This document shows, piece after piece, positions 51,201 through 61,299 of a stretch of DNA of 64,000 nt (its first letter is position 1; every line of letters starts with the position of its first letter). The stretch comes from Cladocopium goreaui (Eukaryota > Sar > Dinophyceae > Suessiales > Symbiodiniaceae). Both the position numbers and the translations under genes were made by a program. The notes beneath the pieces are model-generated. The model ran no database searches. It was given only the letters and a program-made list of their open reading frames with translations, and was not told the origin of the DNA. Where the stretch lies: positions 1 through 64,000 of the forward strand of contig CAMXCT020000510.1 of assembly GCA_947184155.2 (NCBI GenBank), read 5' to 3'.

Positions 51201-53960
51201 TCTCAACGGAATTTCTGATTGCTTCGGCATCTTTCAGTCAGGTGATGTCGGGTTCAATAGTCAGCCCAGGTGGTGGTGCCAAAGATGTCCACCATGTTCC
51301 ACTTGGCTCACAAAAAGTTCCCCAGCTGCAGCAGTGTACACAGACAACTGCAAGTTATTTTATGAACAGCACATGAAACAGTGGCAAGTTACTGCAGATG
51401 TTGGATTCTAAAGCATTAACATGTACACAGTATACTGTATCGTATACTTATTATGTTCTTGTTTGCTAATTTTTGTGAGCCAATTATGGGGCCCCGAATA
51501 GGTTTTCCCATTGCGATTGGGGAGGCTTTAGGCCCCACCAAGAGAAATTAGAAACACTGGATGGGACTAGGGCTTCGACTTTGCTTGAACTTGATCTGAG
51601 GATTCCATACGCAGGAGAAGACGGCAAACCCGTGAAGCCTGAGAGCAACAATGGTCCGATGCACAGAAAGAGCATTGACCACATATTGGATCATATTGGG
51701 GTTGAGTTCGAGGTTTGTCACACTTTAATCGTCAAACATGTTGCAATGAGGCGTTGGTTGTTGCTTCACTGTTCACTGTTCACTGTTCCCATTTATTCCC
51801 AAATCTTCTATAATCTTCCGAAACCAGCACTGCATGTACAAAAAGAGTCAGACTTGCACAGGTGGGCCACATGGTGAAGGTCGATCATCATGCCATGTCA
51901 CAGGATTTCATCCTTCCCTACTGGAATGCCTGAGGTGTGAAATTGGAAGCATTCATTTTCGATGTGTTCCCAATGAGCAGCCGGATTGACGGGCAGCCCA
52001 GTGGTGCTGAGGATGAGAATAAGTTTACAGAATAAGGTAGCCTGAAATCTCACAAGGAAGCCGTAGAATGGGTTCTATCATCAAGAATATCAAGATATGT
52101 TCAATAATTAAGTTACTCATACCGTGATCTTGGGCAAGACAGGCACGTTCTTGGTGGATAAGATATGATAAGATGCTGAGTTTGCTGTTTGTCAGATGTT
52201 GTCAGTGACCAGCTCACCATAGAGGGCGCCCAGGCCATCTTGGAGACCTTCCGAGAGGAAGAGTTTGCCCCGGTGAAAAATGCACCAGGGACAGCATCAG
52301 ACAGTCAGGGACCTGATTCACAGCAGCGTTTGGAATAGTTCAATAGGTTTTGTTGTGCGAAAGACCCAGCCTATACCCAATGCATTGGAACCGAACATAA
52401 ATGAACAAACTTTGGAAATTAGGTGCCAAATGGTTTTGCTCCAAGGTCCCGACAGTGCAAGAAGCATGGTGAACCTGTTGTGCCGCAAGTGGGTGGAAAA
52501 GGCGCTGAGCTTACCTGACCTTCAAACAATTTTTATAGCTCGACAGTGTTCCAATATTGGGGGCCCATTCAACCCTAGCTGGAATACTTCAATATACTTC
52601 AATATAGTTGATTTAATTTGAGTTCAATGAGCAGCGTGAAGGCAGGTGGCAAGATTGATGGAGATGCAAATGCCGTTGTGGAGGCGCCTTTGCGCCGTTT
52701 TTTTCTCGCATTGTGAGTCATTTGAGTAGCTTCTGGCAGCATGCAGAAGATGGTATTACAGTATAATCTCAATATACAATGGTATTTCTGATGTTTTCTG
52801 ATAATGATTGTGATGGCGCCAATTTCTGAGATGGCAATGACAGTGATAGTGACGATGATGTCCGGTCTTGTTTTGACAAGGCAGGTTCCTTCAAACAGTG
52901 AAAGAACAACACCGTTGTCCATGAAAGTTTTCAGACTTTCACGTGTGCCAGTGCATTGTGGTTGAAGGTTTCTCCGCTTGTCTCCTACGCCGGTGAAGGC
53001 AAATATGATTTTGAACTTGAGTTGACTGTCTCATACTCTCAGAGTCTAAGATAATGCAGGCAATGCTACGCAACAGCTATCAATGGCTGTTTGCTGCAGT
53101 TTGTAGTTTGGCACCTGATGAATGGCTTGTTGTCCCCCAGGCCTGACAGAACGAGTGGCTGGGAAGACCATCAGTGCACCGTGTCACTTGGAATGACGGG
53201 CAGATTTCCCAGGCGCACAGACAGCCAAATTGTAGAAATGTGTAGGGAGATCACCTTGCGGTCCAAGGCATGACACGGCCAGTGAAAGTACTGGCTGTGT
53301 GAAACGTTGAATGAAAGAAGGTAGTGGCTGTGGCAGATGAGCATGAAACATTCATGAAACTGTAGTCAGCACTTTACATGTTGCCACTCGCCCATTGATT
53401 CCAAGCGAGACCAAAGCAGCCTCTGATGAGAAAAAGAAGGTGTGATCAAGAGTGCTCCCAAGGTGTTCGTGTTTGTTAGTGAATATCAACGACCGGATTT
53501 TGCAAAGCTTTCCGCATTTGATGAACGGCTTCCAAGCATGCATCGGATACATCGTGAAGATGTGTCTCAGTCTCACTGAATCATGCCGTTTTGGATTCCA
53601 TTAAACATATATATATATATATTCCATTCAAATTAAAAATTAACTTATTCAGTGCATTTTATTTTATTTATTCTGATTGCAGGGAAGCTTGTAGACCCGA
53701 CTAGTTTTGCTCAAGAATCGAGATGCTGCATTACGACACAAGAAGGTCTCTCATGTTGTCCTAGGTCCTATTTCCCATCAGTTTCCGCATGCAGTTGCGG
53801 CAAAGGAAACTCGCATTCATGCCATCGCACAACATTTACCCAACGTAAGCCAAGAAGGCCACACAAGTAATGTGATTATGTGGCTTGTGCTAGACGGATG
53901 TAAGTACCATTTCGTAAAGCACTGTAAAATCAAAAGCCCAGTGTACAGACTCTTGGAACC
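48238..53960 (+). other. Gene-poor region with unassigned exon-like segments
   Basis: No complete gene is recognised. Several plus-strand pieces have coding character and nearby splice-like signals. Examples: 48353-48440 ([20 protein letters not shown]); 49124-49264 (VWFFEQGTMPCLTPEGKIIL, ending in a stop); 49931-50233 (FTPPKVWKASPEEKVGVMAK); 50567-50705 (VLDIELPMTGELDDARKTLR); 51550-51712 (LELDLRIPYAGEDGKPVKPE, followed by a GT); and 52195-52336 (LTIEGAQAILETFREEEFAP). They may be exons of one or more intron-rich genes upstream of the reductase, or remnants. I cannot link them with confidence. A short GAGAGAGA run is near 50776. Confidence 0.35.
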
Positions 53961-54011
53961 GCTTTCAGATAAGACTGGCCCGTGAACTGGACACCTCCAG
54001 CCGCCAGCAAG

Positions 54012-55244
54012 ATGGTTCCAGTCCCTATTTTGGGAACCATGAACTTTGGCTCCGAGGGACAGGTGAAGCTTCCACAAGCACAGAGTTTCTTGAGCAGTTT
54101 CGTTGGCTCCGGCGTCACAAAAACTACAGAAGGAACTGCTATGGTGGACACGGCCAGGATGTACCAGAATGCCTGTCCCGAGGGTGACACCGAAACCATT
54201 TTGGGGCAGATTTTCGATAGCTTGCCATCCCTCAGCCAACGTTGTCACCTTGCGACTAAGGCTTCTCCACAGTGGTCCCTTACAAAGGCATCAGTCATTG
54301 AGCAGTGCAACACCTGCTTGGAGAAATTGGGAGTGGACTGCATTGATTTGTTTTATTTACATGCCCCAGACATCAAAACCGACCTTGACGACACGCTGGA
54401 TGGCATCAATATCCTCCACAAGGATGGTAAGATCAAGGAATTTGGATTGTCAAATTATCCTGCCTGGGCTGTGGTAGACATTTGGCACCGCTGCAAGAAC
54501 CGTGGCATGGTGCTGCCCACTGTATATCAAGGTTTGTACAATGTGATCACCCGTGACATGGAGCGAGAGATTGTTCCAGTGGCTCGCCACTTTGGTCTGC
54601 GGTTGTATATGTACAATCCATTGGCTGGAGGTTTGCTGTCAGGCCGCTACAGCAAAATGGAAGACGTGACTGGGGCGACCACTGGCCGTTTTTCTTCGGA
54701 GTTTGATCAAGCCTTTGGCAAAACCTTCAAGGCTGGCACTGACATCTACCGAAAGCGTTATGCCAAAGAGCCAATGTTCAAAGCCTTGGAGATCCTTCTG
54801 AAGGCATGCGGAGAAGCACCTTCCGTCGCCCCGGAAACCAAGCTGGTTTCCGACAACACCACCAACGTTGATGGGCACAAAATTCGGGTGGTGGTGTCGG
54901 AAACTTCCAAAGCACCAAGCCAACCAAGCACCAGCATTGCCGAGGTGGCTTTGCGGTGGCTGATTCATCACAGTTACCTGCGAAAAGGAGATGGCATCAT
55001 CATTGGGGTGTCGAAAGAAAGCCATTTGGTGTCCAACTTGGCTGCATGGAAAGCTGGCCCTTTGCCAGAGCCCATTCTCGAAGCTTGTGAGGAGGCTTGG
55101 GAGCTCTGTCGGACCAGCTGTGAGCCATATTTCCGTGGCTATGGTGCAAAAGCGGGAGGGATCGAACACTTCCTGGCTTTGCAGGATGAAAACGATCAAG
55201 TGCCAGAGGAGAAGAAGAGGAAAGTAAGTGAAAATGGGAGTTAA
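54012..55244 (+). CDS. Aldo-keto reductase
   Basis: NADPH-dependent aldehyde/ketone reductase of the AKR superfamily, 410 residues, cytosolic by lack of a signal. I chose ATG 54012 because MVPVPILGTMNFGSEG is a standard AKR N terminus and an in-frame TAA lies upstream at 53970. The catalytic tetrad is visible: Asp46 and Tyr51 in VDTARMYQN, Lys83 in LATKASPQW, His117 in LFYLHAPD. Later motifs include KIKEFGLSNYPAW, YQGLYNVITRDME, YNPLAGGLLSGRY and GIIIGVSKESHL (cofactor phosphate-binding region). The overall pattern is nearest the AKR7 (aflatoxin aldehyde reductase) type. It is longer than usual because of an insertion around residues 275-305. It is intronless over the visible 1.2 kb. The C-terminal tail is lysine-rich (EEKKRKVSENGS). 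Confidence 0.92.
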   Translation: MVPVPILGTMNFGSEGQVKLPQAQSFLSSFVGSGVTKTTEGTAMVDTARMYQNACPEGDTETILGQIFDSLPSLSQRCHLATKASPQWSLTKASVIEQCNTCLEKLGVDCIDLFYLHAPDIKTDLDDTLDGINILHKDGKIKEFGLSNYPAWAVVDIWHRCKNRGMVLPTVYQGLYNVITRDMEREIVPVARHFGLRLYMYNPLAGGLLSGRYSKMEDVTGATTGRFSSEFDQAFGKTFKAGTDIYRKRYAKEPMFKALEILLKACGEAPSVAPETKLVSDNTTNVDGHKIRVVVSETSKAPSQPSTSIAEVALRWLIHHSYLRKGDGIIIGVSKESHLVSNLAAWKAGPLPEPILEACEEAWELCRTSCEPYFRGYGAKAGGIEHFLALQDENDQVPEEKKRKVSENGS

Positions 55245-55753
55245 CAAGGTATGTTAGTCTACAATGGTGCTATGGCATCTATGGATGCCTTTACAAAGCT
55301 CAGAGTCAATCTGACAGCTGAGATGGCAAACTGCGCAAAAGATTCATTTGCTGTGGCGGACCCTGAGCGTTGAAGAAAAATTGAACAAATTGAGACAACA
55401 TGATTTTATATTGATTTTATGACATTTGTTTACATATAGACTTAGAATTATAAGGATAGGCTCAGCGGAGATGACGCTTTATTCAGGAGGTCTTGAAGTA
55501 AAATGAATCATCGTGTAGCCTGCTTGATAAACTGAGCACAAGGAAGCTTCGCCGTGCCATCGTTCTTTCGGGATTGTGTGAAAACCTTGCAAATTCTTGG
55601 CTCTTATGGTACTTACTATCGTAGCGACGTTTCCAGCCAATGGGGACACGATGTATGGCGGAGCAGGCAGGATAAGGAGGAGGATCACAAGAGCAGTTAT
55701 CGTCACCATGATGATGATGATGATGATTGATGATTGATGATTGATGATTGATG

Positions 55754-55785
<32 letters not shown>

Positions 55786-56373
55786 GATGGTGGTGGTGGT
55801 GACGGTGACGGTGACGGTGACGGTGACGGTGACGGTGACCGTGACGGTGACCGTGACCGTGATGGTGATGGTGATGGTGATGGTGATGACGACGGTGACG
55901 GTGACATTGACCGTGACCGTGATGAGGATTCATGATTCATGATCCATGATTCATGACAATCATACTGATTTATGTTTGCTATTGTCATTAAGGAAGTTTT
56001 GTCACTTCACCCTCTACCTCAGACATTGCAATTGATGCCTCAGGTCGCATGTTGATTCTGCCAGTTTGCAGGGAGCTTAGAGCCAGCTGAGAGCGGTTGA
56101 GTGTATGTTGAGTGTATACAACGTTTTGTACAGATTCAGCTGCATCAGGTCCACGTCACATGTCACAAGTAGACACAAGAGAACAAAGAGAACAGCAAAG
56201 ACAGAATTGAAGAGATGCAGGCGATGCAGGTCAGCATTTTGAGATGCCAAGGAAAGTTCTTCAGTAATCCTTTGCAATTCTCGTGCTTTTCTGCACCTTT
56301 TGGCTCTTTTGCAGTTCGATATCATCCAGTTGTTCCATCCAAGTGTTGTACTCATTGTACTCCCTCAGTGCCC
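55245..56373. other. Intergenic region with GAT/GACGGT microsatellite
   Basis: A GAT, then GGTGAC/CGTGAC, microsatellite occupies about 55708-55935, followed by the short near-palindrome ATTCATGATTCATGATCCATG. No gene is recognised elsewhere in the stretch. Confidence 0.7.
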
Positions 56374-58163
56374 ATGTCGCGCCCATGCCTTGTGTCGATG
56401 CTGTCACTTTTCATTGTGGATGGGCTGATGATGCCTGAGGAAGCTGCCCAGCAGACACGGGTTTTTATGTCTACCGCTACCAGCACAGTCTGGGCCAATG
56501 ATGCTCCAGACGTTCAAGGCTCCCTGGCACTCTTAGCCAATACGCTGGTAAAATACCAGCCGGTCGTCATCTATGTCAGCCCCAATGATGTGGCGTACAT
56601 GCAGAGCCTGCTAAATAGTACTGTGACGATTGTGGAGTTTCAGGCGCGCAACTTTCAATCTGTCACACCATGTCATATCCCAACTGCTTTCAAGAGCACA
56701 GTCTTGGCTCTTGATCCTTTGGTTTTGGTTGCCAGTTGTACAGCATGCTTGTGAAGTGGGGTGCACTGAACACGGCAAAATCAGCATGACAAGCAACAAA
56801 GGCTCATGCAGTATTTTCAAAGCCTCGTATACTTGCCTATCTTGCTTGCGCTAGTTGAACATGTTTGAACTGAACCTTCGAAACCTTCCCGTATAATCTG
56901 CATATCAAGACAGGATTTCAATGAACAAGAATCATATTCAAACGACCAGAAGAGCTTATATAATCTTATATATATATATCATATATCACAATAAGATTTT
57001 CCTCACGCACAGATAATATGACTGTAGAATAGTACAGGATAGTACAGGTATGCGGTATGCGTACAGGGCTATACCCACACTGGACTGGTTTTTGAAATTG
57101 GAGCTTATTCCAAATTGGCTCTGTCGAGTCGTGAGTAGTTCGTTCTGCACGGTTTTGACCGACGCCTTTCCTTCCCATTCATTTTGTGAACCAAACTCAG
57201 GTGGACGACTTGTGGATGCGGGACACCAGCTGCATTTTTTCTTACAGTGGTTGCGACAACTACAGCCACTGCGTTGAGATCTATGGGCAGCCCGTGAACC
57301 ATGCATGGCCTTCAGCTCCTTTGTCTTGCGTGGACTTCAATTTCAATGGCTGGGGAAGGAAGCAGGGCCACACCAATGATGCCAAGGTGGCAGCCGACGT
57401 GGCAGCTTGGAGCGGCGCCACCTATGTGAAGTCCACACTGGTGATGGAAGGTGGTTCAGTGGAGGTGGATGGAGAAGGTACCGCCATCATCACTCGCAGC
57501 TCGGTGATCAACCCCAACCGCAACCCTGGATGGACTGAGGCCCATGTGGAAGACGAACTTTACACCACCTTGGGCATTGAGAAAGTGATTTGGACTGATG
57601 GGATCATTGGGAAGGACATCACTGACGCCCACATTGATTTCTACGCCCGTTTCACCTCCCCAGGCGTGGTGGTGGTGGCACGGGAGAACGATTCCACCAT
57701 CTACGATTACAACGTGACACGTCAGGTGATCGCGGACCTGGAGGGTGCCACAGATGCGCGTGGCCGCACCCTGACGGTGCACATTTTGGACAACCCCTCA
57801 ACCCTTCGGCCAACGTGGAGCTCGGGCAGCGCCGCGGCGGGGTTTGCAGCCAGCTACATCAACTACTATGTGGGAAACGGCGTGGTGGTATCACAGAATT
57901 TTGGAGATACCGAAACTGATGCAGCCGCAGTGGCGAAGTTGCAGGAACTCTACCCTGGTCGCACCGTGGAGAGTTTGAATGTGGATCCCATTGCATATGG
58001 AGGTGGTGGCATTCATTGTTCCACACAGCAGCAGCCAGTGGGCACCACCTCACCAACCACCACAACGACACCTCTCGGTGGTGGATTCAATGGCAGCAGA
58101 GGTGCCGTACTTGGAAGCTGCTTCGCTGCCATCTTTTTGCTGTTTCATTTGTTTTGGGGTTGA
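56374..58163 (+). CDS. Secreted or surface deiminase, agmatine/peptidyl-arginine deiminase family
   Basis: Join of 56374-56643 and 57201-58163, about 410 residues. Hydrolyses guanidino groups (agmatine or peptidyl-arginine) in this family; the substrate here is not decidable. Motifs in order: TRVFMSTATSTVW in exon 1; VDDLWMRDTS at the start of exon 2; FNFNGWG; MEGGSVEVDG; TDAHIDFYARF; and GGGGIHCSTQQQP with the catalytic Cys codon at 58017. The N terminus from ATG 56374 (SRPCLVSMLSLFIVDG) could be a signal peptide; an in-frame ATG at 56215 is an alternative. The C terminus is a Thr/Pro-rich linker followed by a hydrophobic tail, suggesting a GPI-type or membrane anchor. The intron 56644-57200 starts GC (CAG/GCGCGC) and ends CTCAG, and the join is in phase. 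Confidence 0.87.
56644..57200 (+). other. GC-AG intron of the deiminase gene
   Basis: 557 bases. Exon 1 homology ends at TIVEFQ and exon 2 resumes with VDDLWMRD. No GT is available at the joint, whereas GC directly follows CAG. GC donors are known to be frequent in dinoflagellates. An A/T-rich TATATATATC patch is near 56965. Confidence 0.75.
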
Positions 58164-59309
58164 GCGCCTTGCTTTTGAACCAGGGTAGAACCCCCTCTGG
58201 AAGGTTTGGAATTTTTGAAGTAGCTCCTTGATAGATTGAGATGGTGCGCCAACATGCACTGCTGGTTGCATTCCAGGATAATGCAGAGGTCCAGGAACAG
58301 CGAAGCACGCTGTTTCTGGAAAATCATTGAAATTGATCTGCAGAGACCCGCAATGTCCCAAAGGTCCCAGAAGCTAGGGGAAGGAGCCGCAAAAAGATGG
58401 AGAAAGATCCGTTTTCAAACATCCTGTGGGGTTGGGAAACTGTCCATAATGGCCACCGGGCCAGACTTGAATTCCGGCAAAACGATTCCAGCAGAACCAT
58501 GTAAATGGCAAAAGCAGACTTGGTGACTTGTTCTTTCTGATTTTGCTCACCATTGCTTTTGTTTCTCGAGGACTCGTGCAAAGGGCTTGACAAGTGGATG
58601 AATTTGGTCATTTGAAGCTTAGTGATCTACATGAAAATGTTCGGACATAGACACTGCCTTGAATCAATGTATGAAATACTTATCGAGAGCATCATCCATG
58701 GCGACTGCAAGGCTGCAAGGCTGCATGAGTTGATGTGGAGTTGGTCTGGGTCCAAGCAGCTGAAGCATGCCGTTGGTTGCAGTCTTTGAAGAGGTTCCTT
58801 CGCTGAGCATTTGCACATTTGCACATTTGCACATTTGCACATTTGCACATTTGCACATTTGCATGCACTTTGTCCTCAGTCCATTTTTGTTGTGAGCCAG
58901 CGTGTTGGTTTGCATGCATTTGTCTTGCAAGTATGATATCCATGAAGTCATGAAGTCATGTTGCCCGCTTATGCCCACCACGGAACACGGTGCATGGACG
59001 TGCATGGAGCTCCCAAACACATGGCTTGGTTGTGCGAGCACGTTTTTCGAACCGTTGATTTGGGCTCAAGGATTCAGGTAAGGCCAAGAGCAGGAGAAAG
59101 TAGCTGCAACCGCTTCCATCATGCAGAACGACGAGGTGCCATGGTTGGGCATGGCCGGTGGGCAAAGAATAGGGGGTTTCCAACATGGAAAAGTGAACAG
59201 GAGATCCAGCGATTGGATCAGACTTAGGTGGTGCATCCATGTGCGTTTTTTTAAAATGTTTGTCAATGGTTCGATTCAATGCTTCGACGATCTTACTTTT
59301 TCATGACAG
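58164..59309. other. No recognisable gene; short 8-base repeat
   Basis: 58803-58865 holds about seven copies of TTGCACAT. Frame-rich but motif-free sequence surrounds it. A GTAAGG donor-like site is at 59077. Confidence 0.55.
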
Positions 59310-60148
59310 ACGATGCTCTCATCAGATTTTTACATGACTCCCCACCTGGGCAGGGCCGTATTGTTGATCTCTACTTGCCCCGCAGCTTGGCATTTAGGCA
59401 TTCAGCGAACATGTGTTCCTGTTCCCTGCAAAAGCTGAATTATGTTTAATTCCTGGCCCTGGCTTGCCCTTGCTATGATCAAGAAAAGAGGACTACTCCC
59501 TGCGCCCAGTTCCATCCACATCATCATCCACATCATCATCATCATCATCATCATCATCATTCATCAACTTGGTTCTCTCCAACCACATCCATCAATTATC
59601 ATCAATCCATGAATTCTATTCAATCCTTCATGTTTTCATATCTTTTCTGTGAGACTTTGTGGGTTACTGTACCTGGGGACCCTGGGGGCACGGGCAGCGG
59701 CTACGCGCGCCCGCTGAGGCAAGTGCTCCGCCACCAATCGATTGATCCCTGCGAAGGAGCACGGTGCTGTGCAGCTGAACGTGGCACAGGTTCAGACGAG
59801 GGCTGTCAGATGGGGTCGGGACGCTGATGGAAAGATGTGAGCCATGTTGAAAGAGTCTTGAGTAATCAAATTTGTGCTGAAAAAAGACAACAAGTGAGTC
59901 ATACAAGATCATACAAGCATGTGGGAAAACAAAAACAAACAATCAGTAGAGACGATAAAGTAAGACGGCTTCTGGATTTCACATAGGAACAAGATGAACT
60001 GAGCTTCTGCACGATGATTGACTGCCTATCCCTTGCCCGTCCGTTTCAGGTCGATGAGCAGGGCACCTACTCCGGTGAGTTCTACACCTTCGCCTTGGCG
60101 GGATTCATCCGCCAGCGTGGCGAGAGCGATGCTTGCCGCCTGGTGTGA
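59310..60148 (+). other. Possible small exons, one RRM-like
   Basis: Three plus-strand segments look coding. 59310-59410, after CATGACAG, encodes GRIVDLYLPRSLAFRHSANM, like the middle of an RNA-recognition motif. 59775-59822, after GTGCAG, encodes LNVAQVQTRAVRWGRD and is followed by a GC. 60050-60148, after GTTTCAG, encodes VDEQGTYSGEFYTFALAGFI and ends in TGA. The last two would join in phase through a GC-AG intron. Whether all three belong together is unproven, and no gene model can be closed. A CATCAT microsatellite lies at 59520-59565. Confidence 0.3.
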
Positions 60149-60492
60149 TACAGCAATGATATGCAATGATGCCCCAACATCCACCACAATATACCACAAT
60201 GATCCACGATGATGTTTGATGAAAGAACAAGCCCTGGAGTTGAAACATGTTGAAACCAATTTGGTCAGAGCGTGGGGCTTTGAATGATTGGTGTGCCTTG
60301 GAAATCCTTGGAAATGTCTGAAGCGCTGCAGGCTTGAATCGTCTCCTGTACGCAACTTGCCTAAAGGAGGGATGTAGCTGTCCACTGCCCAGTCAGAAAG
60401 CTGGTAGCCAGGCGAAGTGATGCCATGTTTGAGCCTACGGGTGGAAAACCGAACCAGCGTTTTGCATGTTTCTATGTCTTTCATGGGGTAAA

Positions 60493-60511
60493 GGGGGTGG
60501 GGTGGGGTGGG
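60493..60511 (+). other. G-quadruplex-type motif
   Basis: Four G-runs of 5, 4, 4 and 3 separated by single T residues, immediately upstream of the 44-bp array. Confidence 0.75.
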
Positions 60512-60527
60512 CTGATAACGTTCACTT

Positions 60528-61066
60528 GCACTTCCTCACATACATGATGCTACGCTACTGTACGTCTTCTTGCACCTCCTCACATACATGATGCTACGCT
60601 ACTGTATTTTTTTTTGCATTTCCTCACATACATGATGCTACGCTACTGTATTTTTTTTTGCATTTCCTCACATACATGATGCTACGCTACTGTACGTCTT
60701 CTTGCACTTCCTCACATACATGATGCTACGCTACTGTATTTTTTTGCACTTCCTCACATACATGATGCTACGCTACTGTACGTCTTCTTGCACTTCCTCA
60801 CATACATGATGCTACGCTACTGTACGTCTTCTTGCACTTCCTCACATACATGATGCTACGCTACTGTATTTTTTCTTTGCATTTCCTCACATACATGATG
60901 CTACGCTACTGTACGTCTTCTTGCACTTCCTCACATACATGATGCTACGCTACTGTACGTCTTCTTGCACTTCCTCACTTACATGATGCTACGCTACTGT
61001 ACGTCTTCTTGCACTTCCTCACATACATGATGCTACGCTACTGTACGTCTTCTTGCACTTCCTCAC
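60528..61066. repeat. 44-bp tandem array, about twelve copies
   Basis: The unit contains CTTCCTCACATACATGATGC and TACGCTACTGTA, ending in either CGTCTTCTTGCA or a T-run variant (TTTTTTTTTGCA). The two unit types alternate in blocks. The array ends abruptly at a transposase-like sequence. Confidence 0.93.
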
Positions 61067-61068
61067 TT

Positions 61069-61299
61069 CGAAAAAGAAGGCGCAGTGGTGCACTAAGTGT
61101 GCACACGGGCACCATCGATAACGCATGGCGTTTGCTGAAGCAAGCTGTTCCCAAGTCTTTAGCTTCGAAGAAAGGACACACTTATAACCCGGCTTTGATC
61201 AAGCATTGCAGGTCCTGGCAATGGAGATGGAAAAACACTGGAACCAGCTTGTTTCAAAAGACTGCCAAAGTCTTGAATGAGACTGTCCAGTCTAGATGA
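61069..61299 (+). pseudogene. ISXO2/Merlin-like DDE transposase fragment
   Basis: The frame (open from 61009 inside the preceding array) encodes VHTGTIDNAWRLLKQAVPKS and continues to a stop at 61297. The H-T-TI-(N/E)-W--LK pattern matches the third acidic-residue region of ISXO2/IS1595-type transposases as I know them. Here Asp stands where Glu is usual. Only this C-terminal part is present, so it is a truncated remnant, or an exon whose upstream part is displaced by the tandem array. Confidence 0.4.

Noticed and set aside
60528..61066. CRISPR-like array
   Set aside because: The repeats are directly tandem with no unique spacers and the genome is eukaryotic. None of the other arrays has spacers either.
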